Shown here: positions 10,841 to 23,514 of the stretch, piece by piece
Layout: each line of letters begins with the position of its first letter
Position numbering within the stretch: position 1 is the first letter of the stretch
NCBI RefSeq assembly: GCF_046630445.1
Contig: NC_092333.1
Coordinates: 707,635,001-707,699,000, forward strand
Source: Rutidosis leptorrhynchoides
Taxonomy: Eukaryota > Streptophyta > Magnoliopsida > Asterales > Asteraceae
Reading direction: 5' to 3'
DNA: 64,000 bases
Translations under genes and position numbers: made by a program
The notes under the pieces: model-generated
Told to the model about the DNA's origin: nothing
Database searches by the model: none
The model's input: only the letters and a program-made list of their open reading frames with translations

Positions 10841-12339
10841 ATACGCTTGATTTATCACAAACTAGTCAACAATTTGAGGATAAAAAGAATAAAGGAAATG
10901 CAAAATATGGAGCAGATGTCACCCAGTGAAGTGTCTTAAGATATTACTAAAACAACAGCTAGAGAAACTTCATGCTTACTGAGAGGATATTGTGTAGTTT
11001 GAAGAAAATTTATATCACAAGAAAGTAGTCAACAATCTGAGGATACAATACATAAACACGACCAATCCCGAAAAGCAGCACTACAGGGCAAATCATTATA
11101 GAATGACCGCAAAGACATCCAAATGGTGATGCAAATTATTTTGTTCCTTTCAATGACCATCTATTAAAATTAAAATCACCCCCATATTTACTCATAAGTA
11201 ATACAAAAACTCATTGTGGGATTCAAGAATTGATATAACTTTATCTCGGATTCAAGAATTGATCCAAAAAGGCAACTATAAATAATACACATACGCCCAA
11301 TTGATATAATTTTATCTCGGGTTCAAGAATTTAATAATTGACAAAATTACACAGTTGGGATACTTACGGTGGCAGCGATGGTCAGTTCTTGAGTAAACAA
11401 TATAGGACACTTAAAAGCTAAGTTATGACCTTCAAATCTTGGCATACTCCAAGACTCTAATAACGTTATCTGCATCCATGTTGAGTGCACCGTTTAAAGC
11501 TTTCAAGAAAATAGTGTCTGCATAGTTTGAAGAAAATATATATATTAACAGATAATTACTTACTCATAAGTGAAACACATAGTAGTCAACAATCTAAGGA
11601 TAGAATTGAAACAGTGACCGAACTGACTTGCCACAACCGTACAATTTTTTGCCTGATGCGGGTTTATTTTTGTGACATTTGCCCTCTTGATCACTTCTTC
11701 AACAGTCCTGAAAAATTCATAAGATCAATAATGTACAACATCGGAAGTATATAAACTTGAATTCCTTAAAACTACAGCTTTTTGGAAACAAAGAATAAAA
11801 CTGTTAAAATGTAATAGAAAAACCTCAATAAGATAAGGACCAAAAGCTTTCATTAAAACAACTTTTAGCTCTGACTAGTTTCTAAAATAGATACTCGCAA
11901 TCTAGTATATGACTGATCAACCAAAACCCCTAAGCAATGCATATCTAAACAGAAGAACCACAACTCACATGAAAATAGTAATAACAAGCATTTGGAACAA
12001 ATTAAGGCGGCTGATATAACATGTATCTAAAATGATCAAAAATGTTGCAAAATTATACCCGCAGAATATGAGAACTTAAACCTCGGTAAAAAAGGCATGA
12101 CAAACCATTTAAATTTTTTTACCCATTCTTTTTAATCTGGGGATGCATTTGGTTTACAAACGGCCATACAAGTTATAACATTGTTCATAAAGCACACCAG
12201 TTTCTTTTTTAACGATAATTTTTTTTTTGAGACGCATTCTAGCAAGAATCTAGAGGAGAAAGCCACAAAACAATTACAAAGGCTTAAATATACGGCAGTT
12301 ACTAAATAAATTTTAAATTAAACATAGTAAACTTACACA

Positions 12340-12620
12340 ATAATGAATAGTGTGTATCTTGCATCTCAACTGCAACACAGCTAGTCATGTGCATGCTACT
12401 TTTCCCTAGACAACTAAAAAAACTGAGTTCTGACCTTCAAAACCTGGCATATTCCAAGATTGTATTAATGCGATATGATCTATGTCTAGTGCACCGTTTA
12501 AAGCTTTCAAGAACAAAGTTATGCAAAATATGGAGTAAAATAAAGCATCTTTATGTATCACAGGAACAATAGCTACATAAACTTCATCCTGACTGAGAGT
12601 ATATTGTGTCTGCATAGTTT
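12340..12620 (-). other. Exon-like block, most ORF-preserving copy
   Basis: On minus, after the acceptor-like TCAAACTATGCAG, the frame reads TQYTLSQDEVYVAIVPVIHK, then DALFYSIFCITLFLKALNGA, and stops after about 75 codons. The block ends near GTGTAAGTTTAC, a donor-like site. It is the longest open version of the LKALNGAL block repeated at 7.2, 9.5 and 11.5 kb. I do not recognise a family. Confidence 0.35.
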
Positions 12621-13157
12621 GAAGATAATATAAATCAACCAAAACAACTTATTGGTAATCCAAACACAAAGCACGATACACGGCACCTATCTGTTTACAT
12701 TTTGTCAATCTTTACAGTCTACAAACTGCAATACATGTTATATATTAATTGAAAAAGATACACCAGTAATTAAAACAATTTTAAAATTAAACAGAGTAAA
12801 CTTACATGGGCAAAAAGAGAGAATATTTTCCCGAAGCATTGCATATCGCAAGAAACGACCTTTTTCTGAGAAATTTAGAAAAAAATACAGAAGAATAAAC
12901 CCTAATTTTTTAAAAAAAATAATGAAATTAACAATACCAAAAGAATATAACCCTTCGTTTAAGAGAGTGAAACAGAATCAAAAGAAAATTCTAATATCGA
13001 AAGATTAAATAAAAATAAGATAAACCCTAGAGTTAAAGAACTCAACAAAATCAAACCAAATAATTAGATCTTTGAACAATTTTAGATAACGATAAGAAAA
13101 GACGCTAGTATTTCAAAAATCTGAAGAAAAAGCCCTAATATAAAAAGAAAGAACACT

Positions 13158-13260
13158 CACAGACCAGAGAGTAGATTGGGAGCAATCGATTAGACGAATG
13201 ATTAGAAGAAGAGAGACGAGAGTAATGAAAAATTGAGATGGAATAGTATTTATTTATACA
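13158..13260 (-). promoter_or_regulatory. Candidate minus-strand gene promoter and first-exon donor
   Basis: On minus, TATAAATA (within 13248-13258) is followed by a pyrimidine-rich leader (CTCTCGTCTCTCTTCTTCT, about 13210-13228) and, about 95 bp after TATA, a donor-like GTGAGT at about 13159. A plausible short coding exon MQCFGKIFSLFAH with a GTAAGT donor lies downstream near 12805-12845. The arrangement fits a plant gene with a 5'-UTR intron driving the reiterated blocks to the left. Expression cannot be judged from sequence. Confidence 0.45.
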
Positions 13261-13341
13261 TTTTCATTGCGTTACTTTTACGCGGTGCAACGGTCTGATT
13301 CAAAAGCGTGTGATTTTCAATTTTCCTGATGATTTTAAAGG

Positions 13342-13417
13342 CAATTTTCCATTACTCAGTACAATAAACAATGACTTTACAATTTTCCATTACTCAGTAC
13401 AATAAACAATGACTTTA
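13342..13417. repeat. 38-bp perfect tandem duplication
   Basis: A 38-bp unit starting CAATTTTCCATTACTCAGTA is repeated head to tail at 13342-13379 and 13380-13417, just upstream of the candidate minus-strand promoter. Confidence 0.9.
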
Positions 13418-13907
13418 AGAGTACTCGGAGTCGTGATACTGTTTTCGGTATTAAATAGTATTAACTTTAACACTGAAATTTGACACTGGGGCAAAAACAG
13501 TTGTACAAAAAAAAATGAAAATGAAGAAAGAAAATGAAATAAAAAGAAAAGGCAAAGACATCAGAGCGTTACCTAGCCGACGGTGACAAAAAACGGTGAC
13601 CTTTAACGTCGACAGAGAGTCGGCACCACCACCGTCACCGGCGTTAAATTCAGAAAACGGTGAAAAAACCCACGACTCTTAGTGCTCTAACAGCATTCCA
13701 AATCAAAGTCCCATTTTACTCCGTATTTTTTTAACGACCCGCAAATCGGTCCAAGAGCTGCACAAGTCGGGTGCCCGTCACAACTCGAGAGACAATCGTT
13801 GCCTCTCATAAGCTAAAACAGCGAACTAACCGGGTATCTCCATGTTAACAACTAAAATCATGGTGAGAGATACAAGTTAGCCAATTTGAGCTTATAAGGA
13901 ACCAGTA
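13418..13907. other. Intergenic, nothing recognised
   Basis: Higher GC than its surroundings, with several ACGGTGAC-type motifs at 13575-13665. No ORF and no repeat partner seen in the window. Confidence 0.4.
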
Positions 13908-15530
13908 TGTCACACCCCCTAAATGGAACCGGGGGTCATATGTGACTAACCAATATCATAACACAAGTGTAAAGCGAGAACGACTCTAAATGAGACGTTT
14001 TAATTAAAAACCAATGTATTAAAGCAGCAGAAAGTATTAAGTCATTACAAATGAATCCTTAACAAAAGTAAATGTAAACTAAAGTGTTTTAATGCAATAA
14101 TATAAATGATAAAATGCGGACTCCAAAAGCAGCAAGGTCCAAATAGCAAACAAATCTCTAGCAATCTTCACCTGAGACAAAACATGCTTAAAGTGTCAAC
14201 CAAAAATGGTTGAGTGAACAACATAGGTTTATAATAGTTTTTAGACCACAAGATTTAGTTATAAAGTTTAATAAGTCCGTTAGTAGTGCTGAGGTGTATG
14301 ATATCGAGACTAAACAAAGTTACCCCGGGACACCTTGAACTGTCAGTGTCGTTTTAATCATTATTATGTGTATAGACCCTTCCTAATCCATAAGAACGAA
14401 TACAATAACATATGATTACATCGCGAGGTAATTGACCTCTATATGATACATTTTATAAACATTGCATTCGTTTTTAAATGACAAACTTTCTTTACAATGA
14501 AAGTTGACGGCATGCATACCATTTCATAATACATTCAACTATAATTGACCTAATAATAATCTTGATGAACTCAACGACTCGAATGCAACGTCTTTCGAAA
14601 TATGCTATGAAGGACTCCCAATAATATCCTTAAAATGATCTAATGCACAGCGGAAGATTTCTTTAATATCTGAGAATATACATGCTTTAAAGTGTCAACC
14701 AAAAGGTTGGTGAGTTCATTAGTTTAACATAAATAATCATTTCCATCATTTTAATAGACCACAAGAATTTCATTTCCAGTTCTCATAAGTATACGTCCCA
14801 TGCATAGAGACAAAAATCATTCATATGGTGAACACCTGGTAACCGACATTAACAAGATGCATATAAGAATATCCCCTATCATTCCGGGAAATCCTTCGGA
14901 CATGATAAAAACAACATCGAAGTACTAAAGCATCCGCAACCATGGATGGGGTTCGTTAGGCCCAATAGATCTATCTTTAGGATTAGCGTCAATTAGTAGA
15001 TCGGTTTACTAATTCTTATGTTACCAAGCAAAAGGGGCATATTCGGCTTCGATCATTCACCCATATAATGTAGTTTCAATTACTTGTGTCTATTTCGTAA
15101 AACATTTATAAAAATTTCGCATGTATTCTCAGCCCAAAAATATAAAGGGTAAAAAGGCAAATGAAACTCACCCTACAATATTTTGTAGTAAAAATATTCA
15201 TACGACGACACTGAACAATGCAGGGTTGGCCTTGGATTCACAAACCTATATCATTTGTACGTATTAAAACATATAACTTAACATGTAATAATAATCAACT
15301 TAGTATACATGTATTATTTATATATTATATTACTTATTTTAAAATAGTAATATATTTGTTATTTCAATTGTTATATATATCTATATATATGTTATATTAA
15401 AATAGTAAAGTAAATATATCATATATTTTAGATAATGAATTAATATTTATTATAGAATTATCAATATAGTTAGATTATATGTATTAAATATATTTGTATA
15501 TAACTAATATTTATTTGATAAAATTATATC

Positions 15531-15567
<37 letters not shown>
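15531..15567. repeat. (TAA)n microsatellite
   Basis: An uninterrupted ATA/TAA trinucleotide run in the AT-rich part of LTR segment E. Confidence 0.95.
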
Positions 15568-15888
15568 GTAATCATATGTGTGACTAGGGTTTTGATAATA
15601 ATAATTATAAATGGTAACTAATACTTATACTAGTAATAATAATAATAATTCTAAAAACGATACTTAATAATACTTATTTTACTAATCATAATATTAACAA
15701 TAATAATACTAATATTTATATTACTAACTATAATGATAATAATACTACTAATAATAATAAGTATAAAAATAATGATTTTACAAATAATAATACTTAAGTT
15801 TATTATTTCATAATCATCTTATCTAGAATCTTTTAGTCATATTTTCATATTTTAGTTATGTTCTCATAATCATAATAATAATATCAAC

Positions 15889-15962
<74 letters not shown>
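15889..15962. repeat. (TAA)n microsatellite, about 24 units
   Basis: A long TAA run about 70 bp from the element C insertion site. On minus it would lie beyond the possible SINE body (see 24118-24181). Confidence 0.95.
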
Positions 15963-15963
<1 letters not shown>

Positions 15964-16030
15964 TGTAATAATAAAAATAATTAAAATGAGTAACTACCTT
16001 CAAGAAAAAGTCCCAAAAATAAAAGCTTAT

Positions 16031-17996
16031 TGATGTCGTAGCGTGGGGGTACGGAAATACTATTATTTTTTACTACGAAATACGTTACAAATTACACAAG
16101 TTTTAATTATTTATTTACAGATGGGATATACCTAAACCTTGCTACAACACTATAGGCAATGTACCTAATCGTAGAGTAGTATAGTTTTTAGTAAGTCCGG
16201 TTCGTTCCACAGGGAGATGGCTTATTTCACACTATATTTTAAATAACTATATTTGTACAAAATATATATAATAATATATAATAATATATAAAAAGGGGGT
16301 TTACCGTTTAATGACCGGTTTGTCGATTTTAAAACTTTAGTCGTAGTTAAAACCTAATGTAAAATATTAAAAATAAATACAACTTAATTTAAAACGTAAA
16401 GTAAATAACGATAATGAAATTGCGATAAATAAAAGTGCGAGAAAATTAAAAAGTACGATAATTAAAAGTGCAATTAAATACAATGACAATAAATAAAAGT
16501 TCGATAATTAAAAGTGCAATTAAATATGAAAATAAAAGAATTATGCTTATTTAAACTTCCGTAATCATGATGTTCGACGTGTTGATTTTAGTTTATTCCC
16601 ATGGGTTAATTGTCCTTTGTCCTGGATTATTTAATATGTCCGTCTGGTTTTTGTCCATAACAGTCCATCAGTCATAAATATAAAATGCGAGTGTCCTCGT
16701 CATATTATCCTTATACCCGAAGTCAAATATTCCAACTAATTGGGGACTTAAACTGTAACAAGGTCTTAATACTTTGTTTAATAATTACACCAGGATATCG
16801 ACTGCGTGTAACCCAAGGTTTTAATACTTTGTTAACAATTACACCAAGTGTCCTTGTATATAATTTCACCCCTGTTTTAATAATTCTAGTGACTATTAAT
16901 TCATTCCCGTGTCCGGTTAAATGAACGATTATTCGTACATATAAGTATCCCGCCCATCGTGTCCGATCGAGTGTATGTGGTTATTTATAGGTACGTCCAA
17001 TTGTAAATCTTCATATTAAATTAACAAACTATCATTTAGTTAAACAAATATAAAGCCCATTAATAGCCCATAGTCTAATTTCCACAAGTGTCGTTCTTTT
17101 GTCTAAACCCCAATTATGGTACAAAGCCCAATTACCCAATTTTAGTATTTTAGCCCAACATCATGATTACTTCGTCTTAAATAAGCATAATAATAACTTA
17201 AGTACGAAACATTAATTTAAAAAGGAGAACATAGCTTACATTGATTATTTATCACGTAGTGTTACACGGACAGAGCTCCGACTTTAAAACCCATAAAATA
17301 ACCTTTGCATAACCCAAAACTAATCTAATATAAAACTACACTATACTATATATAATATATATATATTTATTATTATTACAGAGGAGTATTATTATTATTA
17401 TATATTTTGAACTCGGCAGAAGCTCGTTGCATTTATAGGACATTTCTGATTTTGGCTGCTCCGCGAGTGCGGAGGTTCTATGCTTTAAAGCTCCGCGAGT
17501 GCGGAGGTCAGGAATCCAGCTCACATTTTTTTGGCCATTTGCTTGTCGACATTATATTTAAATATATATAATATATAAATAATTTATATAATTATTTAAA
17601 TATTATATTATATTCTTGTGCATAGTTAACTCATAATTTTTAGTCCGTTGCGTCGGGCGTTGATAGTTGGCTCAGGTCCCGGTTCCGGATTTTCGAACGT
17701 CCTTTCGTATAATTTAATATCTTGTACTTTCCGTTCCGCAACTTGTACTTTTGTCATTTTTAGACGTTTCTTATCAATAAATTGAACCACTTGGATTGTA
17801 TCTTGTACATTTGAGCTTTTTGGTCATTTGCGTCTTCAAATCGTCGTTTTCGCCTTTTATCTTCGCACTTATTTAATATAAACGATTACAACTTACAATA
17901 GGACGATTACAACTTACAATAGGAAAATTACAACTAAATAATTTACATATTGGGAAGATATTGCTACCAAATATATGTTCATTTGGAGCACTATCA
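16031..17996 (-). repeat. Element C 3' LTR
   Basis: 1966 bp, TGATGTCG..CACTATCA on plus. On minus the promoter has two copies of CTCCGCGAGTGCGGAG (17459-17474, 17491-17506) upstream of TATAAAT (17431-17437). It closely matches 22139-24112 apart from scattered substitutions and a different AT-repeat length near 17360. Confidence 0.93.
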
Positions 17997-18014
17997 AATA
18001 TCCCCACACTTGAG
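17997..18014 (-). other. Element C polypurine tract
   Basis: On minus, CTCAAGTGTGGGGATATT directly precedes the 3' LTR. Element D has the matching AAGTGTGGGAATATT at the same place. Confidence 0.8.
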
Positions 18015-19835
18015 CGTTGCTTGTCCTCAAGCAATACAGAACTTGAAATTAAATCACACGAATCACTTCTTTATTCTTCACACTTTATACATCAGTGATT
18101 TTGATACGGCGGTATAAACAATGATAGTAACGGTGTGGTTTACAGTCCCACATGACTATAAAAATTTAGATCCTTAAGGAAATTGGATCTTTATGAAAAC
18201 ATTTGATCTTTTGAAAATTCAATCTAGCTTTTACCCTAGATAAGTTTTCCGGAATAACCCTTCACCGGTGTTTTCAAAATATTTTTGTGGGTTTTGTGGG
18301 TTTCAGATTTGAAAATTTTAGCACAACACTTGCGATTTTGTGTTACCCACTTTCTAACCTTGTATTTAGGAAAGCAAGACGTCCATTTTACTTGTCCCGT
18401 ATATTACCTTTCGGCAAACTACCGTCCGGTTGTAAAGGAAAGCGATGAACAAGCAACTGTTAAGGCAATGTCTAATGACATGCATTTGATTATGGTCCAA
18501 AAATGTGTCGGATGCTATTACTATCCTTTATAGGGGCAATAGTAAAGATCATCCTATGATTTTTTCGGTCTGGCACAAGGTCCTGTCTTCGACCATGCTA
18601 TGCAACCACCGTTCTTACGATTGACACCCGATTTGGTTCAGATGACCTAATGAATTCCAGGTGAATTCCTAGGATTTTACGTTCAATGATAATGAACGCA
18701 TTGAAAATGGATTTTCAGAAAACAAATCGTTTGTAATTTGATCAAAATATTTTCTCGTTCAAGCTCGAGTTTAGATATCATTGAATTCCATGAGTTTGTA
18801 TTTCTCAATCTTTAAGGTCAATCTCAAGGATTGAGTAATATCAGTCTTAAAAGCTGATTTTTGATCTTTCAAGGAGATTATCCTTTCTGGGGGTCTGATT
18901 CATTAGTCTTATCAAGCTAATTTGCACGGCGCCCTCCCTATTTTACAAGACAGATCCTCTCATGGTTAGGATAAGTCTGACCACATGGTGACCCTGTTTG
19001 ATGCTGAGGTCCGTGGATTTCCAGTCGATTTTAGAGATGACTTTTCTAGATTTTTCGTCAACCTACAGCTGGTCTGGACGACAACTTCTTGACCTAAATC
19101 AAGAAGTGCGTGTCTTTTTCGGAAGACTTTACTTCCTTGTAATGATGGAATTGATTCATCGTGTAGATCCATCTATTCTTTCAAAAGTATTACAATAAAT
19201 CGGGTAAAACAGTTAATTTAGTCCAAAACAGAAGCACCTGCAATAACTTTACAGAAACATATGATAGATAGTTTTTAATTGAATAACTTGGTACATTCTC
19301 CCCACACTTGGCTTTTATCATGCGTCTTTTTGTATTTAATAAATAAATTCAAGCGTTTTAGCTGTTTCTCAATTTATGTCCTTTCCGAGGTAACAATAAT
19401 TTCGGCATTAACACCTAGTTTTATCGTTCATAAATATGTATAAACATGATTTTGAATTCATTTATTTGAAAATTTTTAAAATTTTCACAAAATTTGGCAA
19501 ATAAACCAAGTGCAAACCCGAGAGAATTTATAACCCTTCCCCACACTTGGGATCATGCAATGCCCTCATTTGCATGAAATCAGACTATAATTATAAATTC
19601 ACGAGGGTGATAAGTGTATAAAAGTGATTAAAAATACCCAGTTTGTAATTTCATAGCTCGTCGAATGATAGATGGCGCGTCTCATCGTTCATTCCTTCTT
19701 GTTTTATCACACATGTTTTTCTTCAAAAACGGTTGCTTTTCTGAACTGTTTGCTAATTTTTGAAAATGCGTCTTTTACCCTAATCGTGCATTTTTATTAA
19801 CGAGTTATGCACTAACCCGAACCCCTAATTTAACG
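18015..19835 (-). other. Element C 3' noncoding region
   Basis: About 1.8 kb between the ORF and polypurine tract, related along its length to 34400-36137 of element D. It includes the conserved CTCAAGGATTGAG-type block (18800-18850 against 35310-35350) and the 68-codon ORF at 18966-19172. There is no recognisable protein domain. Retention in both an autonomous-type and a non-autonomous element suggests a cis-acting role such as packaging or reverse transcription (inference). Confidence 0.6.
18966..19172 (-). CDS. Conserved-position 68-codon ORF (doubtful protein)
   Basis: An ATG-to-TAA ORF in the sense orientation of element C. It starts MDLHDESIPSLQGSKVFRKR and ends SDLS. Element D has an ORF with the same start, length and stop at 34980-35186, without indels. 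The differences I counted are mostly amino-acid changing (about 12 against about 4 silent), which argues against protein-level selection. It may simply lie in a conserved RNA region. Confidence 0.35.
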   Translation of the reverse strand: MDLHDESIPSLQGSKVFRKRHALLDLGQEVVVQTSCRLTKNLEKSSLKSTGNPRTSASNRVTMWSDLS

Positions 19836-20984
19836 TTAAGTGGGGTTAGACTTCCCCACACTTAGCTGACGACATGTGAATTCGGTAGAATAAGTTTCAC
19901 GAATTAAAATAGTGAGCCACTTATTTACATTTCGGGTGGTGTATAATATATCAATGGGTTTAATGTTTAGAACCACCCGATCGTCACTACTTAATTCTTT
20001 TTTAAGTGTAGCTTTTAGTAAATGGATATGTCTCTTTTCTGGTTCTTGATCAAATGGATCGGTATACACCGACATACATATTTCTATAGGGTGGACAATT
20101 CCTAACATTTCATTCCGTTTATTCTCTGGATCAAAGTTTTCACCTCTATTACCCAATTGGGTGAAATCTGAGGTGTAATTATCTATTACAGTTCGTAGTT
20201 CATCTTCGGTAGATGACTCGTCTATTGAGAATATTGGGTTGGAAGGTTGTGGAATGGTGAATTTCGGGATCGAAGCAAATTCTTCTTCACTAATGGTACT
20301 TATCGGTCCCACCATTTTGGTCTCGGGGGTAAAATTTTTAACGTTATCGTTTTTCCAAGAGTACCAATTTGTCACCCTTACTTCTTCTTCTTCATCCATT
20401 GATGGATTGTTGATTTCGTCGGTAGAGGCTAATGTGTCGATATGTTGTGAAATTGGTAAAGCTGAATAAAAAGTATCATCGGGATAATTGGTGATTTCGG
20501 AGCTCTCGAATTCATCAAAATTCAATGATATGAGATTTTCTTGCACACGACTTCTCAGATCAACAGGTGTGTAATCTGATAGAGTTTCAGCTTACCAATT
20601 TACAAACTCTCTCATTTGTTCATTTTGAGCATCAAGTTCTTCGAGTTTGATTTTCATATAATCTAAAGAATTTTCAGGCACATAATTTTCCTCGTCTTCT
20701 GGTTGTTGAGTTTGGATATATTCTTGGAAATAATCCCAATTTGAATTGTATTCCTCATAATCATTCCATTCAGGTTCTATGGGTGCATAATTTTTCATAG
20801 GAACGTAATAATAACATTCCCATGTTGAGTGATAATCTCCACAGATTTCACAACCAGTTATTGTTTCGTCATTCGTGATCAAAGATTGACCGAACGAATT
20901 GTCATCAACACCCGTTTGAGAGTATTGATTAAATTGATTTCGGATGTCATAAAGAGTTTCCAAAATATCCTCGAGATTTTCCAT
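19836..20984 (-). pseudogene. Element C acidic ORF with zinc-knuckle-like motif, one in-frame TAA
   Basis: From ATG at 20984 the frame runs 383 codons to TAA at 19836, broken only by a TAA at 20592-20594; the 15 codons between the stop and the next listed start are in the same frame. N-terminal part (130 residues): CEICGDYHSTWEC (CX2CX3HX4C, like a gag zinc knuckle), then Trp/Tyr/Glu-rich sequence. C-terminal part (about 250 residues): acidic (DEEEEVRVTNWYSWKND), ending in a more globular segment (HPIEICMSVYTDPFDQEPEK, KPIDILYTTRNVNKWLTIL). No gag major-homology region, protease or RT is visible. It takes the place of gag-pol after the leader. The TAA may inactivate it or be read through. Function unknown; an RNA-binding role is a guess from the knuckle. 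Confidence 0.6.
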
Positions 20985-22114
20985 AATGCGCTTATAACCA
21001 AATTTTAGCTATAATGTGGTGCGTTTACTTAATTATCCTATTAGTTATAAAAATAAAAATTATATAAGTTATCAAATTAATAGACTTTTCTGCTTTTACC
21101 CACGTTTCGAATAGCCAATAGATGCAGCAGGGAGCCAGAACCCTTTAAATCGGAAGCTCACAACTCAGCCACTAACAAATCCAACTATTACTACGAAGCA
21201 GAAAATTTGGATGTCTATCAATTTAATCACTTAAAATAATTTTTCGTTGAAATTTAAAGAAATTTTAGAGAAGAAATAGAAAAATTCTATGTCCTAAAAA
21301 CTATAGTGTCGAGATATAAGAAAGAAAAAGAGTGCGCGTCGAAAAACGTCGAAAAATAAAAAGGCGAAAAATAATTAGGCGTCGCAAAATAAAAATAAGA
21401 AAGTAGCGCGTCGTAACTTAAAAGGCACTAAAATTTAAGAATTAAAAGTTGCGTCTAAAAATATTAAAGCTTAAAAGAAAAACTATATCCCAAATGACAA
21501 TAACTTAAAAAGGAACTAAAAACTAAAAACGGTGTCGCAAAATTCTAAAGCACCTAAATCTTAGTCTAAAGAAAAAGCACTTAAGGGATTTTACGCCAAA
21601 GCCTAAAAATCTAGAAGTAAAAATAACTATGGCAAAAACTATATTTAAAACTAAATATGAACGAAAAATACAAAAATTACGCTAAAACGAATAAAAAGAT
21701 ACAAAATATAAAAAATATACTAAAAGTTGTAAAAAGTACAATTTTTATAAAAATATTATTTTTAGATTATTAGTATATAAAAATATTAATATATATAATT
21801 TATAATAATAAATAAACTAAAAATTAAAAGTTATTTTTAAAACTAAATACAAATATATTAATTAATAAGAACCCTAATTAGGTTAAATATTAATAATAAT
21901 AAATAATAAAACCCTAATCCGTATTAAATGCTGCGTACCAGGTTTGCTGTGTAAGACAGCTCCGCGACTGCGGTTCCACATGGCAGAATGGCTCCGCGAG
22001 TGCGGATGTTTGCAGACTCAAAATGGTTCCGTTTTTTTTAATTTTATATTGTTTTTCTAAAAATATATTTATACAAATATATATAAAAATAAAAAATATA
22101 GCGTTTCGCCGAGT
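20985..22114 (-). other. Element C untranslated leader
   Basis: About 1.1 kb from primer site to ORF, AT-rich, alignable by eye with the element D leader (26196-27437). It contains a second pair of the LTR palindromes: CTCCGCGACTGCGG (21960-21973) and CTCCGCGAGTGCGGA (21992-22006). No ORF. Confidence 0.7.
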
Positions 22115-22132
22115 TCCCCGGCAGTGGCGCCA
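22115..22132 (-). other. Element C primer-binding site
   Basis: On minus, TGGCGCCACTGCCGGGGA lies six bases inside the 5' LTR. Athila elements use this TGGCGCC-type site for tRNA priming (family knowledge). It fixes the minus orientation of C. Confidence 0.9.
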
Positions 22133-22138
22133 AAAACT

Positions 22139-23453
22139 TGATGTCGTAGCGTGGGGGTACGGAAATACTATTATTTTTTACTACGAAATACGTTACAAAT
22201 TACACAAGTTTTAATTATTTATTTACATATGGGATATACCTAAACCTTGCTACAACACTATAGGCAGTGTACCTAATCGTAGAGTAGTATAGTTTTTAGT
22301 AAGTCCGGTTCGTTCCACAGGGAGATGGCTTATTTCACACTATATTTTAAATAACTATATTTGTACAAAATATATATAATAATATATAAAAAGGGGGTTT
22401 ACCATTTAATGATCGGTTTGTCGATTTTAAAACTTTAGTCGTAGTTAAAACCTAATGTAAAATATTAAAAATAAATACAACTTAATTTAAAACGTAAAGT
22501 AAATAACGATAATGAAATTGCGATAAATAAAAGTGCGAGAAAATTAAAAAGTACGATAAGTAAAAGTGCAATTAAATACAATGACAATAAATAAAAGTGC
22601 GATAATTAAAAGTGCAATTAAATATGAAAATAAAAGAATTATGCTTATTTAAACTTCCGTAATCATGATGTTCGACGTGTTGATTTTAGTTTATTCCCAT
22701 GGGTTAATTGTCCTTTGTCTTGGATTATTTAATATGTCCGTCTGGTTTTTGTCCATAACAGTCCATCAGTCATAAATATAAAATGCGAGTGTCCTCGTCA
22801 AATTATCCTTATACCCGAAGTCAAATATTCCAACTAATTGGGGACTTAAACTATAACAAGGTCTTAATACTTTGTTTAATAATTACACCAGGATATCGAC
22901 TGCGTGTAACCCAAGGTTTTAATACTTTGTTAACAATTACACCAAGTGTCCTTGTATATAATTTCACCCCTGTTTTAATAATTCTAGTGACTATTAATTC
23001 ATTCCCGTGTCCGGTTAAATGAACGATTATTCGTACATATAAATATCCCGCCCATCGTGTCCGATCGAGTGTATGTGGTTATTTATAGGTACGTCCAATT
23101 ATAAATCTTCATATTAAATTAACAAACTATCATTTAGTTAAACAAATATAAAGCCCATTAATAGCCCATAGTCTAATTTCCACAAGTGTCGTTCTTTTGT
23201 CTAAACCCCAATTATGGTACAAAGCCCAATTACCCAATTTTAGTATTTTAGCCCAACATCATGATTACTTCGTCTTAAAAAGCATAATAATAACTTAAGT
23301 AGGAAACATTAATTTAAAAAGGAGAACATAGCTTACATTGATTATTTATCACGTAGTGTTACACGGACAGAGCTCCGACTTTAAAACCCGTAAAATAACC
23401 TTTGCATAACCCAAAACTAATCTAATATAAAACTACACTATACTATCTATATA

Positions 23454-23514
<61 letters not shown>

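Larger units (their letters stand above)
6274..13150 (-). other. Mosaic of reiterated exon-like blocks, unassigned
   Basis: No long ORF exists here, but minus-strand blocks with splice-like edges recur. Examples: a block after TTCAAACTATGCAG encoding LKALNGALNMDADNVIRVLE (7142-7285, near-identical at 11405-11565, diverged at 9480-9600 and 12406-12620); a block encoding NRPIAATVSFSLPTV ending at GTAAGT (6430, 7050, 9415, 10430, 11370); a block ending CACGTGTAAGTTTAC (6770, 10700); and the short GMPP-like block near 4738 again at 6910-6945 and 10280-10320. Only the last may belong to the GMPP relic. The rest could be a decayed duplicated gene or a spliced noncoding transcript. Confidence 0.45.
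13908..16030 (-). repeat. Long LTR 'E', segment 1 (Tekay-like)
   Basis: It starts TGTCACACCCCCT, the mirror of a minus-oriented LTR end, and carries two versions of a block also found in the LTRs of element B: an ACATGCTTAAA..GTCAACCAAAA motif (14185, 14680) and GCATGTATTCTCAG (15120). It is interrupted at 16030 by element C and seems to resume at 24118 and 38165. Read on minus the LTR would begin TGTGACGACCCGGG (40448) and end here. No matching target duplication was found (CAGTA against TTATG). Its composite length of about 4.6 kb is unusual. Confidence 0.5.

Noticed and set aside
12652-13008. 118-codon plus-strand ORF
   Set aside because: Lys/Ile-rich low-complexity frame lying antisense to the exon-like blocks; no domain and biased composition.
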